Source: Candidatus Corynebacterium faecigallinarum
GTDB taxonomy: Bacteria > Actinomycetota > Actinomycetes > Mycobacteriales > Mycobacteriaceae
Direction: 5' to 3'
Assembly: GCA_019120175.1 (NCBI GenBank)
Contig: DWVP01000016.1
Span: 62,001-126,000, forward strand
DNA length: 64,000 nt
Below are positions 1-9,595 of the stretch, piece by piece. Every line of letters begins with the position of its first letter. Position 1 is the first letter of the stretch. Under the pieces are notes generated by a model. That model was not told the DNA's origin and made no database searches. It saw only the letters and a program-made list of their open reading frames with translations. The position numbers were made by a program, and so were the translations under genes.

Positions 1-1
1 C

Positions 2-217
2 CGTCCCGGAGTCCTCGCCGAGGTGTCCTCGACCTTCTCGGCACACGGTGTGTCGTTGAAGACGGTGCGTCAGGAGGAAGCGGGCGACGACGGTGCCCGC
101 CTGGTGGTCATCACCCACCACGCTGAAGAACACGACCTGGAGGCCACCGTCGAGGGCCTCCTGAGCATCGACGCTGTGAAAACCGTCCGCAGCGTGATCC
201 GAATGGAAGGCAACTGA
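2..217 (+). CDS. hom: Homoserine dehydrogenase, C-terminal part (gene starts before the window)
   Basis: Only the last 71 codons are present. They encode the end of the ACT domain: [17 protein letters not shown] followed by LKTVRQE, the usual C-terminal signature of actinobacterial homoserine dehydrogenase, which reduces aspartate semialdehyde to homoserine and is feedback-inhibited by threonine through this domain. The stop codon overlaps the thrC start by one base (TGATG), so translation is probably coupled. The gene order hom-thrC-thrB supports the identification. Confidence 0.93.
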   Translation, partial: RPGVLAEVSSTFSAHGVSLKTVRQEEAGDDGARLVVITHHAEEHDLEATVEGLLSIDAVKTVRSVIRMEGN

Positions 218-1299
218 TGACCGATTCCCGCAACCCGGTGCTGCACCACTGGACCGGCCTGATCAACGAGTACCGGGCCTGGATGCCCTTCGCAGCTGAC
301 TGGGAGCCGGTGACCCTCAACGAGGGCGGGACCCCACTGGTCCGGGCGAACCACATCTCCGAGCTCACCGGGTGCGACGTGTGGCTGAAGGTCGAGGGCG
401 CCAACCCCACCGGTTCCTTCAAGGACCGCGGCATGACCGTCGCCGTCACCGACGCCGTCCACGCCGGTAAGAAGGTGCTGATGTGTGCCTCCACCGGCAA
501 CACCTCGGCATCGGCGGCAGCCTTCGCCGCCCGTGCCGGTATCGATTCGGCCGTGCTGATCCCCGAGGGCAAGATCGCCCAGGGCAAGCTGTCCCAGGCA
601 GTGATGCACGGTGCCAGGATCATCCAGGTGCGCGGCAACTTCGACGACTGTCTGGAGCTGGTCCGCAAGACCACCACCGACTTCCCGGAGATCGCCCTGG
701 TCAACTCGGTGAACCCGATGCGCATCGAGGGGCAGAAGACCGCCGCTTTCGAGATCGTCGACGCACTCGGCGACGCCCCCGACATCCACGCACTGCCTGT
801 CGGAAACGCCGGCAACATCACCGCCTACTGGAAGGGCTACTCCGAGTACGCCGAGGCCGGTGTCTCCTCGCAGCGTCCGGTCATGCTGGGTGTGCAGGCT
901 GCCGGTGCCGCACCACTGGTCAATGGCGAGCCGGTGCTGAACCCGGAGACGGTCGCGACCGCGATCCGGATCGGTAACCCCGCGTCCTGGCACCAGGCCG
1001 TCGCCGCCAAGGAGGAGTCCGGCGGAAGCTTCCGGGCAGCCACCGACAAGGAGATCCTGGCGGCCTACCGTCTCATCGCCTCCCGCGAGGGTGTGTTCGT
1101 CGAGCCTGCGTCGGCCTCCTCCGTCGCTGGCCTGCTCGCCGCCCACGCCGAGGGCTCCATCGCCCCGGGCCAGCGCATCGTCTGCACGGTGACCGGTCAC
1201 GGTCTCAAGGATCCGACCACCGCCCTGAGTGAAATGCCGGAGCCCACGCCGATCGACGTGGACACCAATGCGGTCGCCGAGGCACTTGATCTCGCATGA
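217..1299 (+). CDS. thrC: Threonine synthase
   Basis: 360 aa, the usual length of the short actinobacterial type. It converts O-phosphohomoserine to threonine with pyridoxal phosphate. The PLP lysine is K69 in [10 protein letters not shown], and a glycine-rich cofactor phosphate loop (PVGNAGN) lies near residue 192. The start ATG overlaps the hom stop by one base, and the stop overlaps the thrB start by four bases (ATGA), so the three genes are translationally coupled. In C. glutamicum thrC is separate from hom-thrB; the order here is the mycobacterial one. Confidence 0.96.
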   Translation: MTDSRNPVLHHWTGLINEYRAWMPFAADWEPVTLNEGGTPLVRANHISELTGCDVWLKVEGANPTGSFKDRGMTVAVTDAVHAGKKVLMCASTGNTSASAAAFAARAGIDSAVLIPEGKIAQGKLSQAVMHGARIIQVRGNFDDCLELVRKTTTDFPEIALVNSVNPMRIEGQKTAAFEIVDALGDAPDIHALPVGNAGNITAYWKGYSEYAEAGVSSQRPVMLGVQAAGAAPLVNGEPVLNPETVATAIRIGNPASWHQAVAAKEESGGSFRAATDKEILAAYRLIASREGVFVEPASASSVAGLLAAHAEGSIAPGQRIVCTVTGHGLKDPTTALSEMPEPTPIDVDTNAVAEALDLA

Positions 1300-2303
1300 G
1301 TGATCCCGTGACCCCCGTCCGGAGCACTGACGGAGCCGACGGAGCACTCCCCGGTGCCGGTGCACTGCGCAGGCTGGCCACCGGACGTTCGGTGAGTGTC
1401 CGGGTTCCTGCCTCCACCGCCAACCTCGGCCCGGGATTTGATTCACTGGGCCTGGCGGTCGGGCTGTACGACACCGTCGAGGTCGTCACCGTCGATGCCG
1501 GCCTGGACATCATCGTCCACGGTGAAGGCGAGGGCGACGTGCCGCTGGATGAACGCCACCTGGTCGTCCGCGCCCTGCGATCCGGCCTGCGTGAGGCCGG
1601 GGTGACTGTCGCAGGGTTGCGTGTGGTGTGCCACAACGCCATCCCGCACTCCCGCGGGCTGGGCTCCTCGGCTGCCGCCGCCGTCGCAGGTGTCGTCGCG
1701 GCCAGTGCGTTGGCCGGCGGGGACCACCCCACCGGTGCGCTGGACGACGACACCGTCATCCAGCTGTCCTCGGCTTTCGAGGGACACCCGGACAACGCCG
1801 CGGCCTGCGTGCTCGGCGGCGGAGTGGTGTCTTGGACGAATATCCCGATCGACGGCCGCAGCGCACCGGAGTACCACGCGGTGCCGGTGCCGGTCCACGC
1901 TGACGTGCGTGCCACCGCCCTGATCCCGAATTTCCACGCCTCCACCGAGGCGGTGCGCCGGGTGCTGCCCAGCGATGTCTCGCATCAGGACGCCCGCTTC
2001 AACGTCTCCCGTGCGGCACTGCTGCCGGTGGCGTTGAGCACGCGTCCGGAACTGTTGTGGGAGGCCACCCGTGACCGCCTGCACCAGCCGTACCGGGCGG
2101 AGGTGCTGCCGGTGACCTCGGAGTGGGTCAACCGACTGCGCAACCTGGGCTACCCGGCGTTCCTGTCCGGAGCGGGCCCGACCGTCATGGTGCTGTCCAC
2201 CGGTGAGGTGGATGCCGCGCTGCTGGAGGAGGCCCGCTCCCGCGGGATCGCTGTGCTGGAGACCGGTGTCGGCGAGCGCGCGTCGGTGAGCGTCAGCGGT
2301 TAG
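1296..2303 (+). CDS. thrB: Homoserine kinase
   Basis: 335 aa GHMP-family kinase that phosphorylates homoserine, the substrate step before ThrC. The ATP-binding motif [13 protein letters not shown] is at about residues 118-130, and the N-terminal strand [20 protein letters not shown] is typical of ThrB. The C-terminal GHMP motif ([12 protein letters not shown]) is intact. About 30 extra residues precede the first conserved strand, so a downstream start is possible, but the ATGA overlap with thrC favours this one. Last gene of the threonine operon. Confidence 0.95.
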   Translation: MSDPVTPVRSTDGADGALPGAGALRRLATGRSVSVRVPASTANLGPGFDSLGLAVGLYDTVEVVTVDAGLDIIVHGEGEGDVPLDERHLVVRALRSGLREAGVTVAGLRVVCHNAIPHSRGLGSSAAAAVAGVVAASALAGGDHPTGALDDDTVIQLSSAFEGHPDNAAACVLGGGVVSWTNIPIDGRSAPEYHAVPVPVHADVRATALIPNFHASTEAVRRVLPSDVSHQDARFNVSRAALLPVALSTRPELLWEATRDRLHQPYRAEVLPVTSEWVNRLRNLGYPAFLSGAGPTVMVLSTGEVDAALLEEARSRGIAVLETGVGERASVSVSG

Positions 2304-2318
2304 CGGTAGCTCCACCGA

Positions 2319-2343
2319 ACGCCGGATTCGACCCTGACGGCGT
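2319..2343. terminator. Weak hairpin between convergent thrB and the acyl-CoA ligase gene
   Basis: Six-base stem (ACGCCG/CGGCGT) with a 13-nt loop in the 61-bp gap between two convergent genes. There is no T-tract. It is a possible bidirectional or Rho-assisted end, and weakly supported. Confidence 0.3.
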
Positions 2344-2364
2344 CGACGGGGTCCTTGTCGGGAC

Positions 2365-4281
2365 TCAGTCGGCGCCGTTGGTCTGTGCGTCGCCGTCTGA
2401 ACCGACCGAGCCATCGGCACCGTCGGCACCGTCGGCGTCGGCCGCCCCGTCGTGGTCGGACTCCTGCGCGCTGTCGCGTTCACCGGGGCTGCGTAGCTTG
2501 ATGATGTCGTACTCACCTGCCGCAAGGTGTGAGCGCAGATCCTTCTTGTCGAACTTGCCGACCGAGGTCTTGTCGATGCTGTCGACGAATGTCCAGTACT
2601 CCGGGGCCATCCAGCGCGGCACGTTCTCGGTCACTGCACTCGCTAGCCGCTGCGCGGTGTCCCGGTCCTGCGCGACACCGGGGATGGTGACCACGACGGC
2701 GAGGGGACGTTGGCCCCACCGGTCGTCGGGCATCCCGATCACCGCGGCTTCCGCGACCACCGGCGACTCCATGACCAAGTTCTCCAGGATCGCAGAGTAG
2801 ATCCATTCTCCACCGGAACGGATCGTGTCCGTCTGCCGGTCGTGGACGGTGAGGAAGCCGTCCTGGGTGATGGTGGCGATGTCACCGGTGTGCAGCCATC
2901 CGTCATCGGTGAACCAGGTGGCGTAGTCCCCGTCCTCGTCGACGTCACTGCCACGGAAGGTGTCGGCCGTCCCGCCGGTCGCGGCAGCGGGGGAGTGGAA
3001 GTAGTCGGTGGTGACCCAGTTACCACGAACCTGGAGCTCCCCGCTGGAGCGGTCGTTGGGAGGCAGGACGGTCCCGTCCTCGTCGGCGATGCGGAACTGC
3101 ATTCCGACGGGGAAGCGTCCCTGGCTGTCGCGGTAGCGACGGCGGGCGGAGCCACCGACACCGACCGGGGGACGGGCCACGGTCCCGCTCGGCCCGGTCT
3201 CGGTCATTCCCCAGCAGTGGGTGATGTCGACACCGTAGCGTTCCTCCCAGGCATCGATCAGGGCGGCGGGTACCGGGGAACCACCGGAGAGGATCTCCTG
3301 CAGACTCATCTTCTCCGGCGGGTTCTTCTGGTAGTGCACGACCAGTTGCATCCACACCGTCGGAGCACCGTGGGCCATGCGTGGCATGGAGTCGGCGATG
3401 ACGTAGGCCATGTGTGTCGGGCTGGCGTCGCCCCCGGGGAACACCATCGGTGTTCCGGCCATCAGGGCGGCGACCGGGACGCCCCAGCTCAACACGTGGT
3501 AGATCGGCACGACACACAGGAAGCTGTACCCGTTGCGCACTCCGAAGGAGTCAGGTGTACGAATGTTCATCGCGTGCAGCCAGATCGACCGGTGGGAGTG
3601 CACCACGCCCTTGGGCGCACCACTGGTTCCGGTGGTGTAGAGCAGAGCAGCCGGCGAGGTCTCCGGCAGTTGCGGCCAGTCGTAGACTGTCGGGCGGCCG
3701 TCGAGGATCTCCTCGTAGCCCAGGACCGTGATGTCGTCACGGTCGACCTCGGCGAACGCAGCCCGGGCGGCTGTGAGGGCGGGTTCGCCGCCGGTCCCGG
3801 TGAGGACCAGGGTCTCGACCGTGGGACATTGTCCGAGCAACGGCACCAGAAGGTGGGACAGTCGGGGGGAGGCGATGACCACCCGGTCCCCGGCGTGATT
3901 GATGATGTGGACCAGCTGGTCGGCGACCAGGTTGGGGTTCAGCGGGTGCAGGACCGCGCCCATGGACATCACCCCGAACATCGATTCCAGGTGCTCGGTG
4001 ATATTCGGCATCATGGTCGCGACCCGGTCGCCGACGCGGACCCCGGCGAGGTCGTTCAGGGCATGCGCCAGGGCAGTGGCACGGGCTCCGACCTGGGAGA
4101 AGGTGGAGTCCTCGGGGTTGTCACCGTAGTAGGTGCGGATACCGGTGTTGCCGTGCACGCTGCGTCCGTACTCCAGGACCTGCGACAGTAGCAGCGGGTA
4201 CTCGCCCATCGTCGAGGCGCCCAGTGGCGTAGTGGGGTCGGTGGTGGGGGTCGAGGCGGTGAAGCCGGAGGTGCCGTCCAT
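2365..4281 (-). CDS. AMP-dependent acyl-CoA synthetase/ligase (FadD-like)
   Basis: 638 aa member of the ANL adenylate-forming family, which activates a fatty or other carboxylic acid to acyl-AMP and then acyl-CoA. Visible motifs: the phosphate loop YTTGTSGAPKGV near residue 213, GMTETGPSG near 357, DGWLHTGDIATITQDGFL in the hinge region, and the C-terminal catalytic lysine motif SVGKFDKKDLR near 572. The start was chosen at 4281 because a TATCCT -10 box (4295-4290) ends 8 nt upstream, giving a leaderless message; an upstream in-frame extension to 4434 has no initiation signal. The C-terminus is an acidic low-complexity tail with DGADGADGS repeats. Chain-length specificity cannot be read from sequence. 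Confidence 0.9.
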   Translation of the reverse strand: MDGTSGFTASTPTTDPTTPLGASTMGEYPLLLSQVLEYGRSVHGNTGIRTYYGDNPEDSTFSQVGARATALAHALNDLAGVRVGDRVATMMPNITEHLESMFGVMSMGAVLHPLNPNLVADQLVHIINHAGDRVVIASPRLSHLLVPLLGQCPTVETLVLTGTGGEPALTAARAAFAEVDRDDITVLGYEEILDGRPTVYDWPQLPETSPAALLYTTGTSGAPKGVVHSHRSIWLHAMNIRTPDSFGVRNGYSFLCVVPIYHVLSWGVPVAALMAGTPMVFPGGDASPTHMAYVIADSMPRMAHGAPTVWMQLVVHYQKNPPEKMSLQEILSGGSPVPAALIDAWEERYGVDITHCWGMTETGPSGTVARPPVGVGGSARRRYRDSQGRFPVGMQFRIADEDGTVLPPNDRSSGELQVRGNWVTTDYFHSPAAATGGTADTFRGSDVDEDGDYATWFTDDGWLHTGDIATITQDGFLTVHDRQTDTIRSGGEWIYSAILENLVMESPVVAEAAVIGMPDDRWGQRPLAVVVTIPGVAQDRDTAQRLASAVTENVPRWMAPEYWTFVDSIDKTSVGKFDKKDLRSHLAAGEYDIIKLRSPGERDSAQESDHDGAADADGADGADGSVGSDGDAQTNGAD

Positions 4282-4754
4282 GGTTACCCAGGATAGGGGA
4301 CGCCAGTGGGCGCCGGTGCACGCCAACGCACACCGGCCGTCACCCGGGTGCAACCCGGGTGTTCCGGGCGCACACGGCGGACGTGAAATGCGGTTGTCCC
4401 GCGAGCCCGGTGGTATCATGCAATTGAGAACCAACCACCGTCATCCCGCAGGCCCGGCCACGCCGGTGCCGTAGGTGCGGTCCGAGACGGTGTTGGGTCA
4501 TCCGGATCCACGGAATTTCACCACCGAACGCCATTTTCAGGCCGGTCAGACACCTTCCACAGGTGCCGTAGCCGTGGCATCCGTCCATAATTCGACGACT
4601 CACGAGAGCACGTCACCTCCCGTTGTTCCGTCGCCAGGATTCCTGGGCACCTGGGTGCCCGCATTGCCATCCTGGTGTTCCCGCTGCGTGGCCGAAGCCA
4701 TAGTGGTCGGGGAGTGCGGGGCGACGACACCGGGGGTGAACCGAAAGGACACCT
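4282..4754. promoter_or_regulatory. Long leader and promoter region upstream of rho
   Basis: 473 bp without a convincing gene. An extended -10 (TG, one base, TATCAT at 4411-4419) faces rho and would give a leader of about 330 nt. The leader is GC-rich; its only sizeable reading frame (4475-4792) has no ribosome site and Cys/Pro-rich, unlikely composition. Rho genes are commonly autoregulated through long leaders with Rho-dependent attenuation. That this applies here is inference. Confidence 0.45.
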
Positions 4755-6659
4755 GTGACTTTGCCGGACATCGTCTCCAGGGCACAGAATGACGGACTTG
4801 CCACCCTTAAACTGGTGGAACTCAAGCAGATTGCTGCGTCGCAGGGGCTGCGGGGAACCTCCGGGATGAGGAAGGGGGACCTGGTGTCGGCCATCGCCGC
4901 TGCCGGTATCGGCAGTGCCGGACGCGGCGGGACCTCCGGCGGGGGGATGTCCACCTCCGGCACTTCGGGGGCCAAGGACTCCGGCGCTGCTGCGGACAGC
5001 AAGGCAGACAGCAAGGCCGATACTGTTTCCACGGCCTCGTCGAATGCGTCACCGTCCACCGCCCAGGTCAGTGATTCCGAGGGATCCGACCAGGGCGGAC
5101 GGGAGGACCGTAACGACCGCGACCAGCGCGGCAACCGCAGTGAACGCAGTGACCGCAGTGACCGTGGTGACCGCAGTGACCGTGGTGACCGTGGTGACAA
5201 TGAGCGTGGCGAGGACCAGGGGGGTCGTCGAGGACGACGTAACCGGCGTAACCGTCGCAACCGGGGCAAGGGCGGCCATGACCAGGGCCAGAACCAGGGT
5301 CAGGACCAGGGCCAGAATCAGGGGCGCAACGACAACCAGGGCCGCCAGAACAACGGCAAACAAGGTGGCGACGGCCAGGGGCGGGGCAACCGCAACCGTG
5401 GTGACCGCAACGATCGTAACGACCGGGGCGACCGGAACCGTGGTGGCCAGCAGCAGGGTGGTCAGCAGGGCGGCCAGAACAACGAGCCGGCCACCCCGGT
5501 CGCCGGCATCCTCGACTTCGCCGACGCGAACACCGCCTTCATCCGCACCACCGGCTACCACGCCGGAGCGACCGACGTGTACGTCCCGATCCAGATGGTG
5601 CGCAAGTACGGCATGCGCCACGGCGACGCGGTCACCGGTTCCATCCGCCCGGGCGCCAAGAGCCAGCAGGCCGGCGGTGGCGGCGGACGCGGCCGCAACC
5701 GTCAGAAGTACATCCCGCTGCACTCGGTGGACACGGTCAACGGACTGACCCCCGACCAGGCATCGCAGCGTCCGAAATTCACCAGCCTGACCCCGCTGTA
5801 CCCCAACCAGCGACTGCGTCTGGAGACCGAACCGAAGGTGCTGACCACGCGGGTGATCGACCTGATCATGCCGATCGGTAAGGGCCAGCGTGCCCTGATC
5901 GTGTCCCCGCCCAAGGCCGGTAAGACCACGATCCTGCAGGACATCGCCAACGCCATCGCGGTGAACAACCCGGAGTGCTACCTCATGGTCGTCCTCGTCG
6001 ACGAGCGTCCCGAGGAAGTCACCGACATGCAGCGCAGCGTCAAGGGTGAGGTCATCGCCTCGACCTTCGACCGCCCGCCCAACGAGCACACCGCCGTCGC
6101 CGAGCTTGCCATCGAGCGTGCCAAGCGCCTGGTGGAGCAGGGCAAGGACGTCGTGGTCCTGCTGGACTCCATCACCCGCCTGGGCCGCGCCTACAACAAC
6201 TCCTCCCCGGCCTCGGGCCGCATCCTCTCCGGTGGTGTGGACTCCAATGCCCTCTACCCGCCGAAGCGGTTCCTGGGTGCAGCCCGCAACATCGAGGACG
6301 GTGGCTCGCTGACCATCATCGCCACCGCCATGGTGGAGACCGGCTCCGCCGGCGACACGGTGATCTTCGAGGAGTTCAAGGGCACCGGCAATGCCGAGCT
6401 GAAGCTGGACCGTAAGATCGCCGAGCGCCGGATGTTCCCGGCGGTCGACGTCAACCCGTCCGGCACCCGTAAGGACGATCTGCTGCTCGGCCCGGAGGAG
6501 GCGCGCCTGATGCACAAGCTGCGCCGCATCCTCTCCGCGCTGGACCCCCAGGCCGCCATCGACCTGCTGCTCAAGCAGTTGAAGAAGTCCAAGACCAACC
6601 GCGACTTCATGCTGCAGATCGCCTCCTCGGCACCGCTGGCAGGTGAAGACGATGAGTGA
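4755..6659 (+). CDS. rho: Transcription termination factor Rho
   Basis: 634 aa hexameric RNA helicase that ends Rho-dependent transcripts. The Rho N-terminal SAP-like helix domain is at residues 1-55, followed by an Ala/Ser/Asp linker, then a low-complexity Arg/Asn/Gly/Gln/Asp block at about 113-245 ([23 protein letters not shown]). The RNA-binding cold-shock domain ([15 protein letters not shown]) follows, then the motor domain with Walker [11 protein letters not shown] near 385, Walker B VVLLDS near 466 and the loop [12 protein letters not shown]. Long inserted arms are known from actinobacterial Rho. GTG start with GAAAGGA at 4743-4749. The stop overlaps prfA by 8 bases. Confidence 0.97.
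   Translation: MTLPDIVSRAQNDGLATLKLVELKQIAASQGLRGTSGMRKGDLVSAIAAAGIGSAGRGGTSGGGMSTSGTSGAKDSGAAADSKADSKADTVSTASSNASPSTAQVSDSEGSDQGGREDRNDRDQRGNRSERSDRSDRGDRSDRGDRGDNERGEDQGGRRGRRNRRNRRNRGKGGHDQGQNQGQDQGQNQGRNDNQGRQNNGKQGGDGQGRGNRNRGDRNDRNDRGDRNRGGQQQGGQQGGQNNEPATPVAGILDFADANTAFIRTTGYHAGATDVYVPIQMVRKYGMRHGDAVTGSIRPGAKSQQAGGGGGRGRNRQKYIPLHSVDTVNGLTPDQASQRPKFTSLTPLYPNQRLRLETEPKVLTTRVIDLIMPIGKGQRALIVSPPKAGKTTILQDIANAIAVNNPECYLMVVLVDERPEEVTDMQRSVKGEVIASTFDRPPNEHTAVAELAIERAKRLVEQGKDVVVLLDSITRLGRAYNNSSPASGRILSGGVDSNALYPPKRFLGAARNIEDGGSLTIIATAMVETGSAGDTVIFEEFKGTGNAELKLDRKIAERRMFPAVDVNPSGTRKDDLLLGPEEARLMHKLRRILSALDPQAAIDLLLKQLKKSKTNRDFMLQIASSAPLAGEDDE
5143..5199 (+). repeat. In-frame 9-bp repeats in the rho insertion domain
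   Basis: Alternating units of GACCGCAGT and GACCGTGGT encode SDR/GDR triplets within the disordered arm of Rho. Together with a following Q/N/G-rich stretch they make most of the charged low-complexity block. Confidence 0.75.
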
Positions 6660-7746
6660 CCAGAGCGTGGCGGGAGGTTCGCCGTCCAAGATCGACGACA
6701 TCCTGTCGGAGTACCAGGGCCTGGAGATGCAGCTCTCCGACCCGGAACTGCACAACGACGCCTCGGCGGCCCGCAAGGTCTCCAAGCGCTTCAGTGAACT
6801 GCAGCCGGTGATCCAGACGTACAACGCCCTGGTCCAGGCCCGCGAGGACCACGAGGTCGCCGCGGAGATGGCAGGGGAGGACGCCGAGTTCGCCGCCGAG
6901 GCCGAGCGCCTCGCCGCCGAGATCCCCACCCTGGAGGAGAAGCTCACCGACCTGCTGGCACCTCGTGACCCCCACGACAGCGACGACGTCGTCATGGAGA
7001 TCAAGTCCGGCGCCGGTGGCGAGGAGGCCGCACTGTTCGCCGGCGAGCTGGCACGCATGTACCAGCGCTTCGGTGAGAAGCACGGTTTCACCTTCGAGGT
7101 CCTCGATGCCAACGAGACCGACCTGGGCGGTGTGAAAGACATGACCATGTCGGTGCGGTCCAAGCAGCCCAGCCGCGACGGTGCGTGGAGCGTCTTCAAG
7201 TTCGAGGGTGGCGTGCACCGCGTGCAGCGTATCCCGGTCACCGAGTCCCAGGGGCGCATCCAGACCTCGGCCGCCGGTGTACTGGTCTACCCGGAGCCTG
7301 ACGAGGTCGAGGACGTGCAGATCGACGACAAGGACATCCGCGTCGACGTCTACCGTTCCTCCGGTAAGGGTGGTCAGGGCGTGAACACCACCGACTCGGC
7401 GGTGCGTATCACCCACCTGCCCACCAATATCGTGGTGACCTGTCAGAAGGAACGTTCGCAGATCCAGAACAAGGCGCGCGCCATGCAGGTGCTCGCCGCC
7501 CGCCTCCAGCAGATGAAGGAGGAGGAGGCGGACGCCGTCGCCGCCGAGGGCCGCGCGGCACAGATCCGCACCATGGACCGCTCGGAGCGCATCCGTACCT
7601 ACAACTTCCCGGAGTCCCGGGTCTCCGACCACCGCATCGGCTACAAGGCCAACAACCTTGACGCCGTGCTGGACGGCGACCTCGACGCGCTCTTCGGCGC
7701 GCTGCAGGACGCCGACCGCAAGGCCCGCCTCGAGGCGGGGGAGTAG
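6652..7746 (+). CDS. prfA: Peptide chain release factor 1
   Basis: 364 aa class I release factor recognising UAA and UAG. The GGQ peptidyl-hydrolysis motif is at residues 240-242 in [17 protein letters not shown], and the C-terminal [14 protein letters not shown] block is typical of RF1. The start was set at ATG 6652 (MSDQS), which overlaps the end of rho by 8 bases with AGGTGAAG just upstream. Its glutamine is the substrate of the next gene product, PrmC. The rpmE gene that sits between rho and prfA in M. tuberculosis is absent. Confidence 0.97.
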   Translation: MSDQSVAGGSPSKIDDILSEYQGLEMQLSDPELHNDASAARKVSKRFSELQPVIQTYNALVQAREDHEVAAEMAGEDAEFAAEAERLAAEIPTLEEKLTDLLAPRDPHDSDDVVMEIKSGAGGEEAALFAGELARMYQRFGEKHGFTFEVLDANETDLGGVKDMTMSVRSKQPSRDGAWSVFKFEGGVHRVQRIPVTESQGRIQTSAAGVLVYPEPDEVEDVQIDDKDIRVDVYRSSGKGGQGVNTTDSAVRITHLPTNIVVTCQKERSQIQNKARAMQVLAARLQQMKEEEADAVAAEGRAAQIRTMDRSERIRTYNFPESRVSDHRIGYKANNLDAVLDGDLDALFGALQDADRKARLEAGE

Positions 7747-7761
7747 TAGCTGGAACTCTCC

Positions 7762-8778
7762 GTGACAGAGCCCCAGACAGAGCCCCAGACAGTGTCCCAG
7801 GTGCTGCGTTCCGCGGTGGCCGAGCTGTCGGCGGCGGGCGTGGAGTCCGCCGCCCACGATGCCCGCATCCTCATGGCGGAGGCCATCAACCGCGAGGCTG
7901 ACATCCGGACAACGGCACCGGTCACCGCCATGGATCTCGTCCTGCGCGGCGGTGACCCGGCGCCGCCCGTCTTCGGGGAACTGCTGGCCCGCCGGGTCGC
8001 CCGCGAACCACTCCAGCTGATCCTGGGCGTAGGCACCGTGGTGGGACTGGATCTTCCGGTGGCCCCCGGACTGTTCATCCCCCGTCCGGAGACCGACCTG
8101 CTCATCGAGTGGGCGGCCGGGCAGGTGGAGGACCGGGTCGCGGTCGTCGCCGGTGCGTCCGACAGTTTCACCGCCCGACTCTCCGAGCCCTCGGTCACGG
8201 TCATCGACCTGTGCAGCGGCCCGGGGACGGTGACCCTGGGGTTGGCCCATCTGCTCACCACCCGTGGGATCGCCGACCGGGTGGACCTGCGCCTGGTCGG
8301 TCTGGAAATCGACCCGGCAGCGGTCACCGCGGCGACCCAGGCCACTGCGAGCTGGGTGGACCAGGGGTTCATCAGCAACCGGATCGCCATCGAGTTCCAC
8401 CAGGCGGATGTCTCCACCCCGGCACCGCTGGTTCGCCACGGACTGGTCGCCGCGGCGGACGTGGTGGTCTCCAACCCGCCGTACGTCCCGGAGAGCACGG
8501 AGGTGTCACCCGAGGTCCGGCAGGACCCGCACCGTGCGGTGTTCTCCGGGGCCGACGGACTCGATCTGCTGCGGACCATGGCCGAGGTCGTGGATGTGGC
8601 CGCCGCGCCGGTGGCGGTGGTCGGTATCGAGCATGACGACAGCAATGGTGCAGGTGTGCGCGACCTGCTCGCACAGGTCGGGGTACAGGACCTGGAGCAG
8701 CACCGGGACTTCGCCGGACGCGACCGCTTCGTCACCGGACGGGTGCACCGGGACCCCGGGCACCGTCCGGACCACTAA
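7762..8778 (+). CDS. prmC: Release factor glutamine N5-methyltransferase
   Basis: 338 aa class I SAM methyltransferase that modifies the GGQ glutamine of RF1/RF2. The catalytic NPPY motif is at residues 238-241 (VVVSNPPYVPES), and the SAM-binding motif I is VIDLCSGPGTVTLGLA. The N-terminal helical substrate-recognition domain is present. It starts with GTG 15 nt after prfA. Codons 2-9 contain an exact 12-bp duplication (TEPQTEPQ). Length is somewhat above the usual 280-290 aa because of insertions between motif I and NPPY. Confidence 0.94.
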   Translation: MTEPQTEPQTVSQVLRSAVAELSAAGVESAAHDARILMAEAINREADIRTTAPVTAMDLVLRGGDPAPPVFGELLARRVAREPLQLILGVGTVVGLDLPVAPGLFIPRPETDLLIEWAAGQVEDRVAVVAGASDSFTARLSEPSVTVIDLCSGPGTVTLGLAHLLTTRGIADRVDLRLVGLEIDPAAVTAATQATASWVDQGFISNRIAIEFHQADVSTPAPLVRHGLVAAADVVVSNPPYVPESTEVSPEVRQDPHRAVFSGADGLDLLRTMAEVVDVAAAPVAVVGIEHDDSNGAGVRDLLAQVGVQDLEQHRDFAGRDRFVTGRVHRDPGHRPDH

Positions 8779-8902
8779 CCCGAGACAACCCCGGCCACCA
8801 CCCCGGACCCGGGGGCTGTCTTTGAAGCGGCCCGGGACTACAGTGGACCCGATAACCTAACCGACGTACTAGCGACACATCCGAAGGGACGAACGGTCCA
8901 CC

Positions 8903-9595
8903 ATGCCACAGACCTACGACTGCACGGACTCCGAGACGCGTGAGGCCGGCCTCGCCGCAGCACTCGGTGCGGTGAAGGGCGGGCGGCTGATCGTCCTGCC
9001 GACGGACACGGTGTACGGCATCGGTGCAGACGCCTTCGACAATGACGCGGTCAGCGCACTGCTGCGGGCCAAGCACCGCGGTCCGGACATGCCGGTGCCG
9101 GTACTCATCGGCTCGTGGACCACGGTCACCGGCCTGGTCCGGGACTACACCGAGAACCTGCGCCTGTTGACCGAGGCCTTCTGGCCCGGCGGCCTGACGA
9201 TCGTGACCCACCAGGCCCCGAGCCTGCCGTGGAACCTCGGCGACACCCGCGGCACCGTGGCCCTGCGTATGCCGTTGCAGCCGCTGGCGATCGAACTGCT
9301 GCAGCAGACCGGCCCGATGGCGGTCTCGAGTGCGAACATCCACGGGCATCCGCCGGCACTCTCCGCGGAGCAGGCCCGCGACCAGCTCCGGGACTCCGTC
9401 TCGGTCTACCTCGACGGAGGCCCGGCCACCATCGGCACCGCGTCCACCATCGTGGACCTGTCCGGGATGCGCCCGCGCATCCTCCGCGAAGGGGCGATCC
9501 CGGCAACCCGGGTCGCTGAGGTGCTCGGCGTGCCGGCCGAACTGCTGCTGGGACAAAACACGGCCGGCGGAACCTCCGGGGTGGCGAACGGATGA
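8903..9595 (+). CDS. tsaC: L-threonylcarbamoyladenylate synthase (Sua5/YrdC family)
   Basis: 230 aa. It makes threonylcarbamoyl-AMP from threonine, bicarbonate and ATP for the tRNA t6A37 modification. The YrdC fold is evident from GGRLIVLPTDTVYGIGADAF and RAKHRGPDMPVPVLI, and from the later AVSSANIHGHPPA block. There is no Sua5 C-terminal domain. It follows prmC by 124 bp and overlaps wecA by four bases (ATGA), so it is co-transcribed with the cell-wall gene. Confidence 0.92.
   Translation: MPQTYDCTDSETREAGLAAALGAVKGGRLIVLPTDTVYGIGADAFDNDAVSALLRAKHRGPDMPVPVLIGSWTTVTGLVRDYTENLRLLTEAFWPGGLTIVTHQAPSLPWNLGDTRGTVALRMPLQPLAIELLQQTGPMAVSSANIHGHPPALSAEQARDQLRDSVSVYLDGGPATIGTASTIVDLSGMRPRILREGAIPATRVAEVLGVPAELLLGQNTAGGTSGVANG

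Noticed and set aside
70..1446. 458-codon minus-strand open frame across thrC
   Set aside because: Shadow frame opposite a well-supported enzyme.
4475..4792. Possible leader gene of 105 codons before rho
   Set aside because: It runs into rho in another frame, has no ribosome site, and its composition looks random.
5049..7259. 736-codon minus-strand open frame across rho and prfA
   Set aside because: Shadow frame; the valine/threonine-rich part is the complement of the Rho low-complexity repeats.
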